Source: VRUE01 sp963701265 (GTDB lineage Bacteria > Actinomycetota > Thermoleophilia > Solirubrobacterales > 70-9). Taken from it: a stretch of 64,000 bases of DNA. Below the pieces are notes generated by a model. That model saw nothing but the letters and a program-made list of their open reading frames with translations. It ran no database searches and was not told the DNA's origin. The DNA lies in the NCBI GenBank assembly GCA_963701265.1, contig OY969581.1:310001-374000 (forward strand), given 5' to 3'. This document shows positions 24,111 to 33,047 of the stretch, piece by piece (the first letter of the stretch is position 1; each line of letters opens with the position of its first letter). A program made the translations under genes and the position numbers.

Positions 24111-27100
24111 AATTCGTCAAGCTGGTCTGCGCCTGCGGGCTTGCAGCACTCGCCCTCGGAGCGATGGCAGGCTCCGCGTCGGCAGCCACGTCCTGGAGTC
24201 TCAAACTGACCGCCAGTCCGGATCTGCTTCCACGCAGCGACGAAAGGGTGGTTTTCACAGTATTGGCTAAAAACACCGGCTTTACGCCAAGTTCTGGCCC
24301 CGTCACGCTGAATTTTGAACTCCCCGGGGGGTCTGAAACTGCTGCGTTCCACGTTAGGACTCCACCGGGGCTGACCGAGACAGAAGCGAGTGGCGGTAAT
24401 CTAGCCACAACCAACCCGCCGGTTGGTTGGAGCTGCGTTTCTCAGCTTCCTATTGGTGAAGTTCACGCCACCGTGACCTGTACGCGCTCGGACTCCCTGG
24501 CCGCAGGCGGAACATACCCTGCGGTGAGCGTGGTAACCCAGATCGGCCAGGATTCTGAAAGTCCGGTTGGTACAGCAACGGCGGCGGTGCTGGGCGGCGG
24601 GGCCGCCGCCTCGGCGTTCGCCAGCGCTCAGTACACGTTCGAACCGTTTGGCCCCGCGGATGCTTTCGGTGTCCTCGCTGATAGTTTCAAGGCAAAAATA
24701 CTCGACGAAACAGGCAATGAAGACACCAGGGCAGGAGGGCACCCTTTCCAGGTGTTTACGACCTTTGGCTTCAATGCCCACCACATTGCGACTAACGAGT
24801 ATGTGCCTATCGAGAACATCAAGGACACGGTGGTCGATGCCCTGAGGGGATTTGTCGGCAACGCCGTCGCCAGCCCCGAGCTGTGCGGCTCGATCGAGCA
24901 GGCCATTCTTGGAACCTGCCCAGAAAAAAGTGCGGTCGGTGGGATCACGATCTATACGGCAGCACTGGACGCGCGGTATGACCACCTATATCCAACACAT
25001 AACCCTGGTAGGGGCGCTTTTGGCGATCGCCCTGTGTACTCGCTGGAGCCTGAATTTGGACAGCCAGCGCAGTTTGCGTTCGGCTTTGAGCTCGGCCTAG
25101 TTCCCTACACGTTTGTGCCCGAATTGCGTGCGGACGAAGGCTACTCAATCAGCTTTCGAACGGCGCCGATAATTATGGATCCAAAGCTTTGGGGGACGGA
25201 CGTGACGGTCTGCAACTTTGGAGCTAATGTCATTGAAGATCATCTTCCAACCTCGGCGGTCAACTTCGAAAGCTGCAAAAAACCTAGCGACGCTGACGCC
25301 AATCCCATTCCGCTGGTTACCAACCCGACGCGCTGCTCCGGCCCCCCGCCGGCAGCCGGCCTGAAAATCGACTCCTGGCAGCACCCAGCCGACGTGAAGA
25401 CAGCTGACTACACCGCGTCCCAGACGACGGAATGTGATGCGGTCGAATTTGAGCCGGAGGCGGAACTGCAGCCGACCAACCACCAGGCGGATTCTCCCAC
25501 CGGCCTGACGGTTGAGGTGCAGATGCCAACCGACGGAGTGCTCGACCCGGAAGGTGTGAGCCAGGCCAACCTGGACACCGTGACGGTAACCCTTCCCAAG
25601 GGCATGTCGATCAACGCGGCTGCGGCGGACGGTCTTGGCGCCTGCTCGCTGGCTCAGGTCAGGCTGCATTCGAACGCCCCGGACGGATGCCCGGAATCCT
25701 CGAAGGTGGGCGCGATTGAAATCGAAACCCCGCTAATCCGGGAAACGCTGACCGGCGACATTTACGTTGCTGCCCAGAAGGACAATCCCTTCAACTCGAC
25801 ACTCGGCCTCTACATGGTCTTTGACTCGCCTCGCGACGGGGTGCGGATCAAGATCGCCGGCAAGCTCGTTCCCGACCCGGTCACGGGCCAGTTGACCTCG
25901 GTCTTCACGGAAAACCCGGAAGCGCCCTTCTCGCGGCTCGCGCTCAACTTCAACTCGGGTCCTCGTGCGCCGCTCGTCAATCCCCCTCAGTGCGGGACCT
26001 ACGCGATCCACAGCGAGTTCTCGCCGTGGTCGGCGGTCAACCCGGCCAATCCGACGCCGGATGAGATCGTCTCCCACGACTCGACCTATGCGGTCGATCA
26101 GGGCCCCGGAGGGGGACCCTGTCCGACGAACGAGCTCGCGCCGAAGCTGAGTGCCGGCCTCAAGGGCACACAGGCCGGCTCCAAGAGCCCCTTCGTCTTC
26201 ACCCTCAGTCGCGAGGACGGGACTCAGCGCTTCACCAAGCTCGGAGTCACGACTCCGAAGGGCTTGACCGCCTACCTGAAGGGCGTTCCCTATTGCTCCG
26301 ACGCGGTGCTTTCGGGCATCTCGGGCGCTGAAGAAGCGGGCAGGCCGGAGCTGGCGAATCCCTCCTGCCCGGCGGCGAGCCAGGTTGGCACCGCTCAGGC
26401 GTCTTCGGGGGCCGGTCCCCTCCCCTTCTACGCACCGGGTCGGGTCTACCTGGCCGGCCCATATAAGGGAGCACCCGTATCGCTGGCCGTAGTAACGCCT
26501 GCGGTAGCCGGCCCCTTCGACCTCGGCAACGTCGTGATCAGGAACCCGCTCTACGTCGACCCGGTGAGCGCACAGGTGAGGACCGAGTCGGACCCGATCC
26601 CGACGATGCTGCATGGGATCGTCCTCGACATTCGCGACATTCGGGTCGCCCTCGACCGTCCCAACTTCACCGCTGCTCCGACCAACTGCGAACCGATGTC
26701 GGTCGATGCTCGGGTGAATGGTGAACTCGGCGGCACGGCTTCGATTTCCAACCGCTTCCAGGTGGGCGGCTGCGAGAACCTTGCTTTCAAGCCGAAGCTC
26801 AGCTTCCGCCTCTTCGGCGGCACCCACAGGGGAAGCCACCCGAGACTACGGGCGACGGTGACGATGCCCGAGGGCGGAGCCAACATCGCATCCGCCTCAG
26901 TGGCCCTGCCGCACTCCGAGTTCCTCGACCAGGCCCACATCAAGACGGTCTGCACCAGGGTCCAGTTCGCAGCGGATGCCTGCCCGCCAGGTTCCATCTA
27001 CGGCGAAGCCGAAGCGACCTCGCCCCTGGTCGACTACACCCTCAAGGGCCCGGTCTACCTAAGGAGCTCCAACAACCAGCTGCCAGACATGGTGGTGGCG

Positions 27101-27421
27101 CTGAGGGGGCCTGCATCCCAGCCGATCGAGGTCGACCTTGCCGGTCGGATCGACTCGGTAAATGGTGGCATCCGCAGCACCTTCGAAACGGTCCCAGACC
27201 AGCCGGTCTCCTCCTTCACCCTCAACATGCGAGGCGGCAAGAAGGGGCTTTTGGTCAACTCCCGCAATATCTGCGCGGGAACCCAGAAGGCAACTGCCGT
27301 CTTCAACGCGCAGAACGGCAAGTCAGCCACGTTGCGACCGGTGTTGAAGAACGCCTGCAAGAAGTCGGCCCGCAAGGGCAAGAGGAGCAAGGGCGCCAAG
27401 AAGCGCCACAGCGCCCGCTGA
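24107..27421 (+). CDS. Giant exported repeat protein, cluster A
   Basis: 1,104 residues from GTG 24107, with a signal peptide ending GSASAAT. Early part has a DUF11-like segment (DERVVFTVLAKNTGFTPSSG). The rest aligns in order with the 38309 paralogue: FVGNAVASPELC, ADSPTGLTVEVQMP, VTLPKGMSINAAAADGL, VYLAGPYKGAPVSLAVV and the closing LVNSRNIC..ATAVFNAQNGK. Regular cysteines suggest disulphides. The tail is basic (CKKSARKGKRSKGAKKRH). The first roughly 440 codons are AT-richer and the remainder GC-rich, with the change near 25.4 kb inside the gene. A structural surface role is inferred only. Confidence 0.85.
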   Translation: MKFVKLVCACGLAALALGAMAGSASAATSWSLKLTASPDLLPRSDERVVFTVLAKNTGFTPSSGPVTLNFELPGGSETAAFHVRTPPGLTETEASGGNLATTNPPVGWSCVSQLPIGEVHATVTCTRSDSLAAGGTYPAVSVVTQIGQDSESPVGTATAAVLGGGAAASAFASAQYTFEPFGPADAFGVLADSFKAKILDETGNEDTRAGGHPFQVFTTFGFNAHHIATNEYVPIENIKDTVVDALRGFVGNAVASPELCGSIEQAILGTCPEKSAVGGITIYTAALDARYDHLYPTHNPGRGAFGDRPVYSLEPEFGQPAQFAFGFELGLVPYTFVPELRADEGYSISFRTAPIIMDPKLWGTDVTVCNFGANVIEDHLPTSAVNFESCKKPSDADANPIPLVTNPTRCSGPPPAAGLKIDSWQHPADVKTADYTASQTTECDAVEFEPEAELQPTNHQADSPTGLTVEVQMPTDGVLDPEGVSQANLDTVTVTLPKGMSINAAAADGLGACSLAQVRLHSNAPDGCPESSKVGAIEIETPLIRETLTGDIYVAAQKDNPFNSTLGLYMVFDSPRDGVRIKIAGKLVPDPVTGQLTSVFTENPEAPFSRLALNFNSGPRAPLVNPPQCGTYAIHSEFSPWSAVNPANPTPDEIVSHDSTYAVDQGPGGGPCPTNELAPKLSAGLKGTQAGSKSPFVFTLSREDGTQRFTKLGVTTPKGLTAYLKGVPYCSDAVLSGISGAEEAGRPELANPSCPAASQVGTAQASSGAGPLPFYAPGRVYLAGPYKGAPVSLAVVTPAVAGPFDLGNVVIRNPLYVDPVSAQVRTESDPIPTMLHGIVLDIRDIRVALDRPNFTAAPTNCEPMSVDARVNGELGGTASISNRFQVGGCENLAFKPKLSFRLFGGTHRGSHPRLRATVTMPEGGANIASASVALPHSEFLDQAHIKTVCTRVQFAADACPPGSIYGEAEATSPLVDYTLKGPVYLRSSNNQLPDMVVALRGPASQPIEVDLAGRIDSVNGGIRSTFETVPDQPVSSFTLNMRGGKKGLLVNSRNICAGTQKATAVFNAQNGKSATLRPVLKNACKKSARKGKRSKGAKKRHSAR

Positions 27422-28203
27422 TGAGAAGGACATCCCGTCTCACCAGCGCCGCGATCCTCGGGATCGCGGCGCTGGCCTTCTCCTCCCTCGCGGCAGCCGA
27501 GGTCTCCCAGAAGAACGGCGTGCGGGTCAAGGTCACCGGCTCGATGAGCCCGACAGCGCTGCCGAGGAACGGAACCGCCCCGATCGCTGTCTCGGTGGCA
27601 GGTGACATCTCGACCTCGAAGCAGACGAGCTTCCCCAAGCTGACCAAGATCGCGATCGCGATCAACAGCCACGGCAAGCTCGACCGTGGCGGCCTTCCGC
27701 TCTGTCGCCTGGGCCACATCAATCCCTCGACGACCCAGGAAGCGCTTGCCGCCTGCCGCTCCTCGTTGATCGGCGAAGGCAGCTTCTCCGCTGACGTGCG
27801 CATCCCCGAGCAATCGCCTTTCCCCTCTGAAGGCAAGGTCCTGGCCTTCAACGGCAAGCTCAAGGGCAAGCCGGCGATCTTCGCCCACATCTACGGCACC
27901 AGGCCAGTTCCCACCTCCTACGTCCTGCCCTTCTCGATCACCTCCACCAGGGGCACCTACGGCACCCTGCTCGAGGCATCGCTCCCAGAGGTAACCGGCG
28001 AATGGGGCTACGTCACCGGGATCTCCTTGGACCTTGATCGCACCTTCTCCTCGGGGGGCAAAACGCGCAGCTACCTCTCTGCCGGGTGCCCGGCTCCGAA
28101 GGGCTTCGGCAAGGCGAGTTTCCCATTGGCCAAGACCACCTTCTCCTTCGATGGCGGCCTCTCGCTCAGCTCAACCCTCAACAGGAGCTGCAAGGTCCGA
28201 TGA
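27421..28203 (+). CDS. Secreted protein of the 260-residue paired family, cluster A
   Basis: 260 residues, signal peptide MRRTSRLTSAAILGIAALAF cleaved near AAAE. Unknown family, but paralogous to 32168-32953: both share ALPR...APIAVSVAG, the FPSEGKVLAFNG / FPSEGKILAFNG segment, HIYG..PVP and an ending LSSTL.RSCKV-type motif with Cys. Its ATG overlaps the stop of the giant protein (TGATG) and its stop overlaps the next start, so expression is tied to cluster A. Confidence 0.85.
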   Translation: MRRTSRLTSAAILGIAALAFSSLAAAEVSQKNGVRVKVTGSMSPTALPRNGTAPIAVSVAGDISTSKQTSFPKLTKIAIAINSHGKLDRGGLPLCRLGHINPSTTQEALAACRSSLIGEGSFSADVRIPEQSPFPSEGKVLAFNGKLKGKPAIFAHIYGTRPVPTSYVLPFSITSTRGTYGTLLEASLPEVTGEWGYVTGISLDLDRTFSSGGKTRSYLSAGCPAPKGFGKASFPLAKTTFSFDGGLSLSSTLNRSCKVR

Positions 28204-28907
28204 ACAGCATCCGCAGGCACCTCACCTACGCCAACGTCATCGCCACCCTTGCCCTCTTCATCGCCCTGGGTATGGGGTCGGCCTACGCGGCCCAGCAGCT
28301 CGGCCCCAAGTCGGTGGGCGCTAAGCAGCTGCGGCCCGGCGCCGTGACCGCAGACAAGCTGAGGAAGAACGCCGTGACCGCGCCGAAGATCGAAAGCCTG
28401 GCGATCAAGCAGGGGAAGATCGCGGCCAACGCGGTCACCGCCGAGAAGATCGCCAGCGGTGCAATCAGCTCGGCCAAGATCGCGAATGGCTCAGTTACCC
28501 CCGAGAAGATCCCCGACGATTCGCTGACCGGGGTGAAGATCGACGAGGCAACCTTGGGCCGAGTCCCTTCGGCGGCCTCGGCCAATCGCGCCGACTTCGC
28601 CGAAACCTCAAATCCGGAGGCTTTCGCCAAAGTCGACTCCGAAGCAACCGTCTTTCCCGCCTTCTCCAAGGGCATCGGAACCGCCGATGTCAAACAGGGC
28701 AAAGAACCCGGGATCTACTGCATCAACGTGCCTGGATTTGTCCCCAGGGGAGCGCAGGCCACGCCTGAATACGCCTCCCACAACTCGGTTGCCGTCTTCG
28801 TCAAGTTCGGCGGCACTGCATCGTGTACTTACCCGCAGATCGAGGTCCAGACCTACAACGCCGGTGGCCGTCAGAAGGAGCCCTTTTACTTCATGGCCTA
28901 CCGCTAG
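28200..28907 (+). CDS. Exported protein with pentapeptide-like stalk, cluster A
   Basis: 235 residues from ATG 28200, coupled to the preceding gene (ATGA). The N-terminus NVIATLALFIALGMGSAYAA resembles that of the collagen-like proteins. Residues 30-110 hold regular repeats of the type AVTADKL, AVTAPKI, AVTAEKI, AISSAKI, SVTPEKI with a spacing typical of stacked coil repeats. The C-terminal globular domain contains two Cys (IYCINVPG, ASCTYPQ). It ends cluster A; the PucR-type regulator starts 2 bp after the stop. Confidence 0.85.
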   Translation: MNSIRRHLTYANVIATLALFIALGMGSAYAAQQLGPKSVGAKQLRPGAVTADKLRKNAVTAPKIESLAIKQGKIAANAVTAEKIASGAISSAKIANGSVTPEKIPDDSLTGVKIDEATLGRVPSAASANRADFAETSNPEAFAKVDSEATVFPAFSKGIGTADVKQGKEPGIYCINVPGFVPRGAQATPEYASHNSVAVFVKFGGTASCTYPQIEVQTYNAGGRQKEPFYFMAYR

Positions 28908-28909
28908 CG

Positions 28910-30070
28910 GTGGACCTGGCGGAGCGCCTGGAGGAGCGCCGAGCTGAGCTCGAGGAGGCGATCCTCGTCCGGGTCTACGGCGTGGCGGATCCGACTGGCG
29001 TTGGCGACCCGGCATACGTCTCCGGGCTGCGAGCCGCTGTTTGCGCTGCGGTGTCATATGGCTTGGGCGCGGGTGAAGAATCAGCCGCGCCGGCGCCCGA
29101 AGTTCCAGATGCCTTGATCTTCCAGGCTCGCCAGGCCGCCAGGAATGGCGTCGGCCTGGACACGGTGTTGCGCCGTTACTTCGCCGGTTACATGCTGATC
29201 GGGGATTTTCTGATCGCAGTTGCCCAAGATGGCTCCGGCGATCGAGAAGAGGAGCTGCGCACGTTCTGGCGCGCTCTCGCCAGCCGGTTCGACCACCTGA
29301 TCGAGGCCGTGGCTGCGGAGCATCGTGATGAGAGCGCGGGGGCGGCGAGGAATGCCGAGGAGCGAAGGGCCGAGCGGGTGCGGCGCCTGCTCGCCGGAGA
29401 GCTCGTAGAGGGCCCTGACCTGGGCTATGAGCTCGACGCTTGGCACCTGGGCGCGATCGTCGTTGGGCCTGGCGCCAGGGTGGGGATTCGTAACCTTGCC
29501 CGCACCTTAGACCGGCAGCTCCTCGCCGTCCCGGCAAGAGCCGGGACCATCTGGGCGTGGCTGGGGGGGCAGCGAGAAATCGACCCAGCGGATGTGCTTC
29601 GTGCCGCTGAGAGGGAGTGGCCGCCTGAGCTGATGCTCATTCTGGGTGAGCCCGGGGCGGGGATCCGGGGCTGGCGGCTCAGCCATCGTCAGGCCCGGGC
29701 GGCAGTTCCGATCGCCTTGAGCAAAGACTCCAGCCCGGTTCGCTACACCGACGTTGCCCTGCTTGCCTCGGTGCTTGCCGACGATCTGCTTGCCGAATCA
29801 CTCAAGACGACCTACCTGATTCCGCTCGAGGGCGGCCGCGATGGCGGCGTATCGCTTCGCCAGACCCTGAATGCCTACTTTGCCGCGGGCCGCAATGTCA
29901 CCTCAGCCGCCGCCGCCCTTGGCACGAGTCGCCGCACGGTGGCGAATCGCCTGGCCACAGCGGAAGCGAGAATCGGCCGACCCCTAGACGCCTGTGCGGC
30001 CGATCTCGAGACAGCATTGAGGCTCGCGGAAATGGAGACGGAAAGGGTCCCAAATCGCGAAGCGCAGTGA
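28910..30070 (+). CDS. PucR/CdaR-type transcriptional regulator
   Basis: About 386 residues from GTG 28910. The N-terminal half is all-helical (LAERLEERRAELEEAILVRV ...), with DTVLRRYFAGYMLIGDFLI typical of the RsbRD-N-like sensor region. The C-terminus has the PucR helix-turn-helix: LRQTLNAYFAAGRNVTSAAA followed by LGTSRRTVANRLATAEARIG. It starts 2 bp after cluster A and reads the same way, so it may be cotranscribed and regulate the cluster. Effector unknown. Confidence 0.87.
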   Translation: MDLAERLEERRAELEEAILVRVYGVADPTGVGDPAYVSGLRAAVCAAVSYGLGAGEESAAPAPEVPDALIFQARQAARNGVGLDTVLRRYFAGYMLIGDFLIAVAQDGSGDREEELRTFWRALASRFDHLIEAVAAEHRDESAGAARNAEERRAERVRRLLAGELVEGPDLGYELDAWHLGAIVVGPGARVGIRNLARTLDRQLLAVPARAGTIWAWLGGQREIDPADVLRAAEREWPPELMLILGEPGAGIRGWRLSHRQARAAVPIALSKDSSPVRYTDVALLASVLADDLLAESLKTTYLIPLEGGRDGGVSLRQTLNAYFAAGRNVTSAAAALGTSRRTVANRLATAEARIGRPLDACAADLETALRLAEMETERVPNREAQ

Positions 30071-30170
30071 TCACATCTACCTGGTTATCGGCCAGCCAGG
30101 CTCAGAGACTCACATGAGGTGGTGGGCGCCCAGTCCACCATGTCCATGGAGTTCTAGGAGAGGAATTCAA

Positions 30171-31223
30171 GTGCGAATTATGAGAGCAACGACATTGGCG
30201 GCGGCAGCTTTGTGCGCCCTGGCTGTGCTTGCCTTGCCGGCCATCGCATCGGCCAGCAACTGGAAGAAGAGCGGCAACGAATTGACGCAGACGGAATCAC
30301 AGTGGTCGAACAGCGGCATGCCGCTGACCACCGAATCCAATATCTCGATCGGCGGAACCTTCAACGTCGCCGGAGGCCTCAACTGCGAAGTGCTCGGCTC
30401 GATGAGCCTCGAACCCGGCTATGGCACGGGACGGGTCAAATCCTTCATCTTGCCGGCCGGTTGGTGCAAAATCAGCGGCAGCCTCAAAGCCCTCGGCTGC
30501 ACCTCGGTGACCTCGGCAACGGCCACACTTCCCGTCGCCCACTTCATTGGGAATTTCGGCGAAGGTAAAAAGGCGATCAGCATTCTGAACAACAAAATCA
30601 CCTACGTGCTTGCTGGGGGTGGGTCCTGTCCCAAAGAAGTAGTCATGACCGGAAGCCTGAAGGCCACGCCTGACAGCGAAACGGCGATCAAATCGCTCAC
30701 CTTCTCCGGTGAACTGGAAAGCAGCGTTGCAGGCGTCAGTGGAGCCGCTAGTGGTTCCGTGATCCTCCTCTCCGGCGTGGGTGCATACGGGTTCATGTCC
30801 GCTGAAGCGGTGAACCTCAGCGGCTCGATCGACTACATACTCGCTGGCTGCTCGCTGAACAGCCAGATCGTCCTCGACCCGGGCAGCACGGGCAAGGTCG
30901 TCTCGTTCTCCCTGTCGAGCTGTGTCGGCAAGAGCTTCTGGAATGGATGCACCATCTCGTCCACGACCGCGAACGGGCTTCCTTGGACCGCCCGGGACGA
31001 AGGCTCATTCATCAAGCTCGAAGGAGTCAGCATCACCCCAACGGTGAACTGCGGGGGCGGTAGCCCGGGCCCGGTGAAATTCACCGGGGATCTCAATCTC
31101 AATCCGAACAAAGCCTCGGCGATCAGCAGTACGACGATCAGTGGATGGCTGAAAGGCGCGAGCACGGAAGTGTCAACCAGCGGCTCTCTCAACTGGAGCC
31201 CCGCTGCTGTCTTCGGTCTCTAG
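30171..31223 (+). CDS. Secreted repeat protein of unknown function
   Basis: About 350 residues from GTG 30171, preceded by GGAGAGGAATTC. Signal peptide ends LPAIASAS. The mature part has two similar halves: Gly/Ser/Thr-rich beta-type sequence with LNCEVLGSMSLEPG, VKSFILPAGWCKISG in the first and GCSLNSQIVLDPGSTGKVVS, FSLSSCVGKSFWNGC in the second, each with three or four Cys. This suggests a duplicated, disulphide-linked beta domain. A strong terminator follows. No enzyme motif is seen; it lies between the two surface-protein clusters. Confidence 0.8.
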   Translation: MRIMRATTLAAAALCALAVLALPAIASASNWKKSGNELTQTESQWSNSGMPLTTESNISIGGTFNVAGGLNCEVLGSMSLEPGYGTGRVKSFILPAGWCKISGSLKALGCTSVTSATATLPVAHFIGNFGEGKKAISILNNKITYVLAGGGSCPKEVVMTGSLKATPDSETAIKSLTFSGELESSVAGVSGAASGSVILLSGVGAYGFMSAEAVNLSGSIDYILAGCSLNSQIVLDPGSTGKVVSFSLSSCVGKSFWNGCTISSTTANGLPWTARDEGSFIKLEGVSITPTVNCGGGSPGPVKFTGDLNLNPNKASAISSTTISGWLKGASTEVSTSGSLNWSPAAVFGL

Positions 31224-31267
31224 CAGTCAGAGAACCAATAAGAAGTCTGTGCTCCAGAAGCAATATG

Positions 31268-31301
31268 GAAACGGGGTCGCGTACATGCGCGGCCCCGTTT
31301 C
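31268..31301 (+). terminator. Terminator after the secreted repeat protein
   Basis: GAAACGGGGTCGCG (31268-31281) pairs with CGCGGCCCCGTTTC (31288-31301) through a 6-nt loop (one T-G wobble). It lies between two convergent genes (stops at 31223 and 31319), so it may serve both strands. Confidence 0.8.
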
Positions 31302-31318
31302 TGTGTACGAAGAACCCG

Positions 31319-32116
31319 CTAGCGAAACGGCTGCGGGGTGGCGGAGAGAATCAGCCACCTGCCGTCCTGGACCTTCATCGCCAGCCAGTGGTCTTCGCCG
31401 TCGCTGCCGTGGAAGAGGGCGAAGCCGGCTCCTTCACCGGCGCGGCCGCCCTCTTGGATCCGCAGGCTGGCGATGCCTTCGGGAGCATAGATCGGCGATT
31501 CGCTGCCGTCCGCGCTGGCGAGTGGTGATTTGGCGAACGCGGCCAAGGTCTCTGCGCATCCGCCCGAGGTGTTGGTGAGCTGCTGCAGCTGCGCCTTGAT
31601 CTCAGTCAGGAGGTATTCACAGGCCTTGTCCCATTCTTCGCCACCGTAGGTCTGCAGGTAGGAGGTGATGGCTGCCTGCGCTTCACCGGTGTCCCCGCTG
31701 CTTGCCTCGTCGCCGAATTCGGCTAGGTGGAGCTTGCCCTTGGCGCTGTACTTCTGGAAGGGCGCACTGTTGGTGGACACCTTTCCACGCGTAGGGAGGT
31801 CGCGGGATTCACGGGACCCTTGCTCTTCGGCGGGCCCGCCGCCAGTGCCGGCTTCGGCGCTCTGCCCGTCGCTCGTGCCGTCGCCCTGTCCCTCGCTTCC
31901 CTCTGCGCCGCCGTCAGCAGATTGGCTTTCACCCTGATCTTCGGGCGTGCTGGGCGTGGTGCCACTTTCGCCGACCGTCGCCTCGCTTGTCGACGTCGTT
32001 GTTGAGTCATCGCCTCCACCGCAGGCGGCGAGGGAGAAGACGACGATCAGGAAGGCGGCGAGGACCGCGACAGACTTCAAAAGCGACGATGTGCGAACCG
32101 GGCCATTTATAGGCAC
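31319..32116 (-). CDS. Lipoprotein of unknown function
   Basis: 265 residues, start GTG 32116. Lipoprotein signal with lipobox LAAC (VVFSLAAC), then a roughly 70-residue Ser/Thr/Gly/Glu-rich spacer and a compact C-terminal domain of about 130 residues: AAITSYLQTYGGEEWDKACE, LTEIKAQLQQL, GGCAETLAAF and DGRWLILSATPQPFR. The pattern, a helical pair with two Cys and a final beta strand, resembles NTF2-like lipoproteins. Divergent from the 32168 gene with a 51-bp gap. Confidence 0.82.
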   Translation of the reverse strand: MPINGPVRTSSLLKSVAVLAAFLIVVFSLAACGGGDDSTTTSTSEATVGESGTTPSTPEDQGESQSADGGAEGSEGQGDGTSDGQSAEAGTGGGPAEEQGSRESRDLPTRGKVSTNSAPFQKYSAKGKLHLAEFGDEASSGDTGEAQAAITSYLQTYGGEEWDKACEYLLTEIKAQLQQLTNTSGGCAETLAAFAKSPLASADGSESPIYAPEGIASLRIQEGGRAGEGAGFALFHGSDGEDHWLAMKVQDGRWLILSATPQPFR

Positions 32117-32167
32117 GAAGGCTACCAGTCGCCTGTCGGCACGAAGCCTCTCTACCCTTCGTTATGT

Positions 32168-32953
32168 ATGCACCGTGGGAGGCTGATAGCCGGGTTGGCC
32201 ATTGCGACGTTGATCGTCGCGTCGCTCGCCTCTGTCGTCCACGCTGAGCTGACCGAGCGCGGCGATCTCTTCGTCCGTTTCAAGGGCGGTATCGATCCCA
32301 ACGCGCTGCCGCGCACTCATCTGGCGCCGATCGCGGTCAGCGTGGCAGGCACGGTCAAAACGCTCTCCGGGCAGCGCCCGCCGGCGCTGCGGATGATCCG
32401 GATTGAGCTCAACCGGGGCGGGGTCCTCGATTCGCGTGGGCTGCCCGACTGCCACTACCGCAACCTGGTGGCCACCTCGCCCGCCCAGGTGATGGACGCT
32501 TGCGGTGCGGCCTTGGTCGGCAACGGCGCCTACAGGGCCAGGACTGCCTTCCCTGAACAGGAAACGTTCCCCTCGGAAGGGAAAATCCTCGCCTTCAACG
32601 GGCTGTACGAAGGCCACGAAGCGATCCTCGCCCATATATATGGGGGCAACCCGGTGCCGATCACGCGGATCATCGTCTTCCGCATACACAGGACGGCGGG
32701 GACGTTCGGCACGATCCTTACCGGCAACCTGCCCGATTCGCTCAACCACTACGGCTACGTCGTCGGCATCTACCTCAAGCTCTTCCGCCGCTACGCCTTC
32801 CATGGCGAACGCCGCAGCTACATCAGTGCCGCCTGCGCCGCCCCGGCGGGCTTCGGCATCGCCACCTTCCCCTTCGCCCGCGCCTCGATGAAATTTGCTG
32901 ACGGGCGCCGCCTCTCAAGCACGCTGACGCGCAGCTGTCGGGTGAGCTCCTAG
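32168..32953 (+). CDS. Secreted protein of the 260-residue paired family, solo copy
   Basis: 261 residues with signal peptide ending SVVHAE. Paralogue of 27421-28203: shares NALPRTHLAPIAVSVAGTVK, ALVGNGAYRARTAFPEQE, FPSEGKILAFNG, HIYGGNPVPITRI, and an LSSTLTRSCRV end. Unlike the first copy it has its own position, divergent from a lipoprotein gene, rather than membership in an operon. Function unknown. Confidence 0.85.
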   Translation: MHRGRLIAGLAIATLIVASLASVVHAELTERGDLFVRFKGGIDPNALPRTHLAPIAVSVAGTVKTLSGQRPPALRMIRIELNRGGVLDSRGLPDCHYRNLVATSPAQVMDACGAALVGNGAYRARTAFPEQETFPSEGKILAFNGLYEGHEAILAHIYGGNPVPITRIIVFRIHRTAGTFGTILTGNLPDSLNHYGYVVGIYLKLFRRYAFHGERRSYISAACAAPAGFGIATFPFARASMKFADGRRLSSTLTRSCRVSS

Positions 32954-33047
32954 GCAGGCTTAGCACTTTGGCGCCGCGATACGTCTCCGACTCCAGAGGT
33001 CGCCGACAGTAGATGTCGCCGACCTCCGATGCTGGTAAGGTGCCCCT

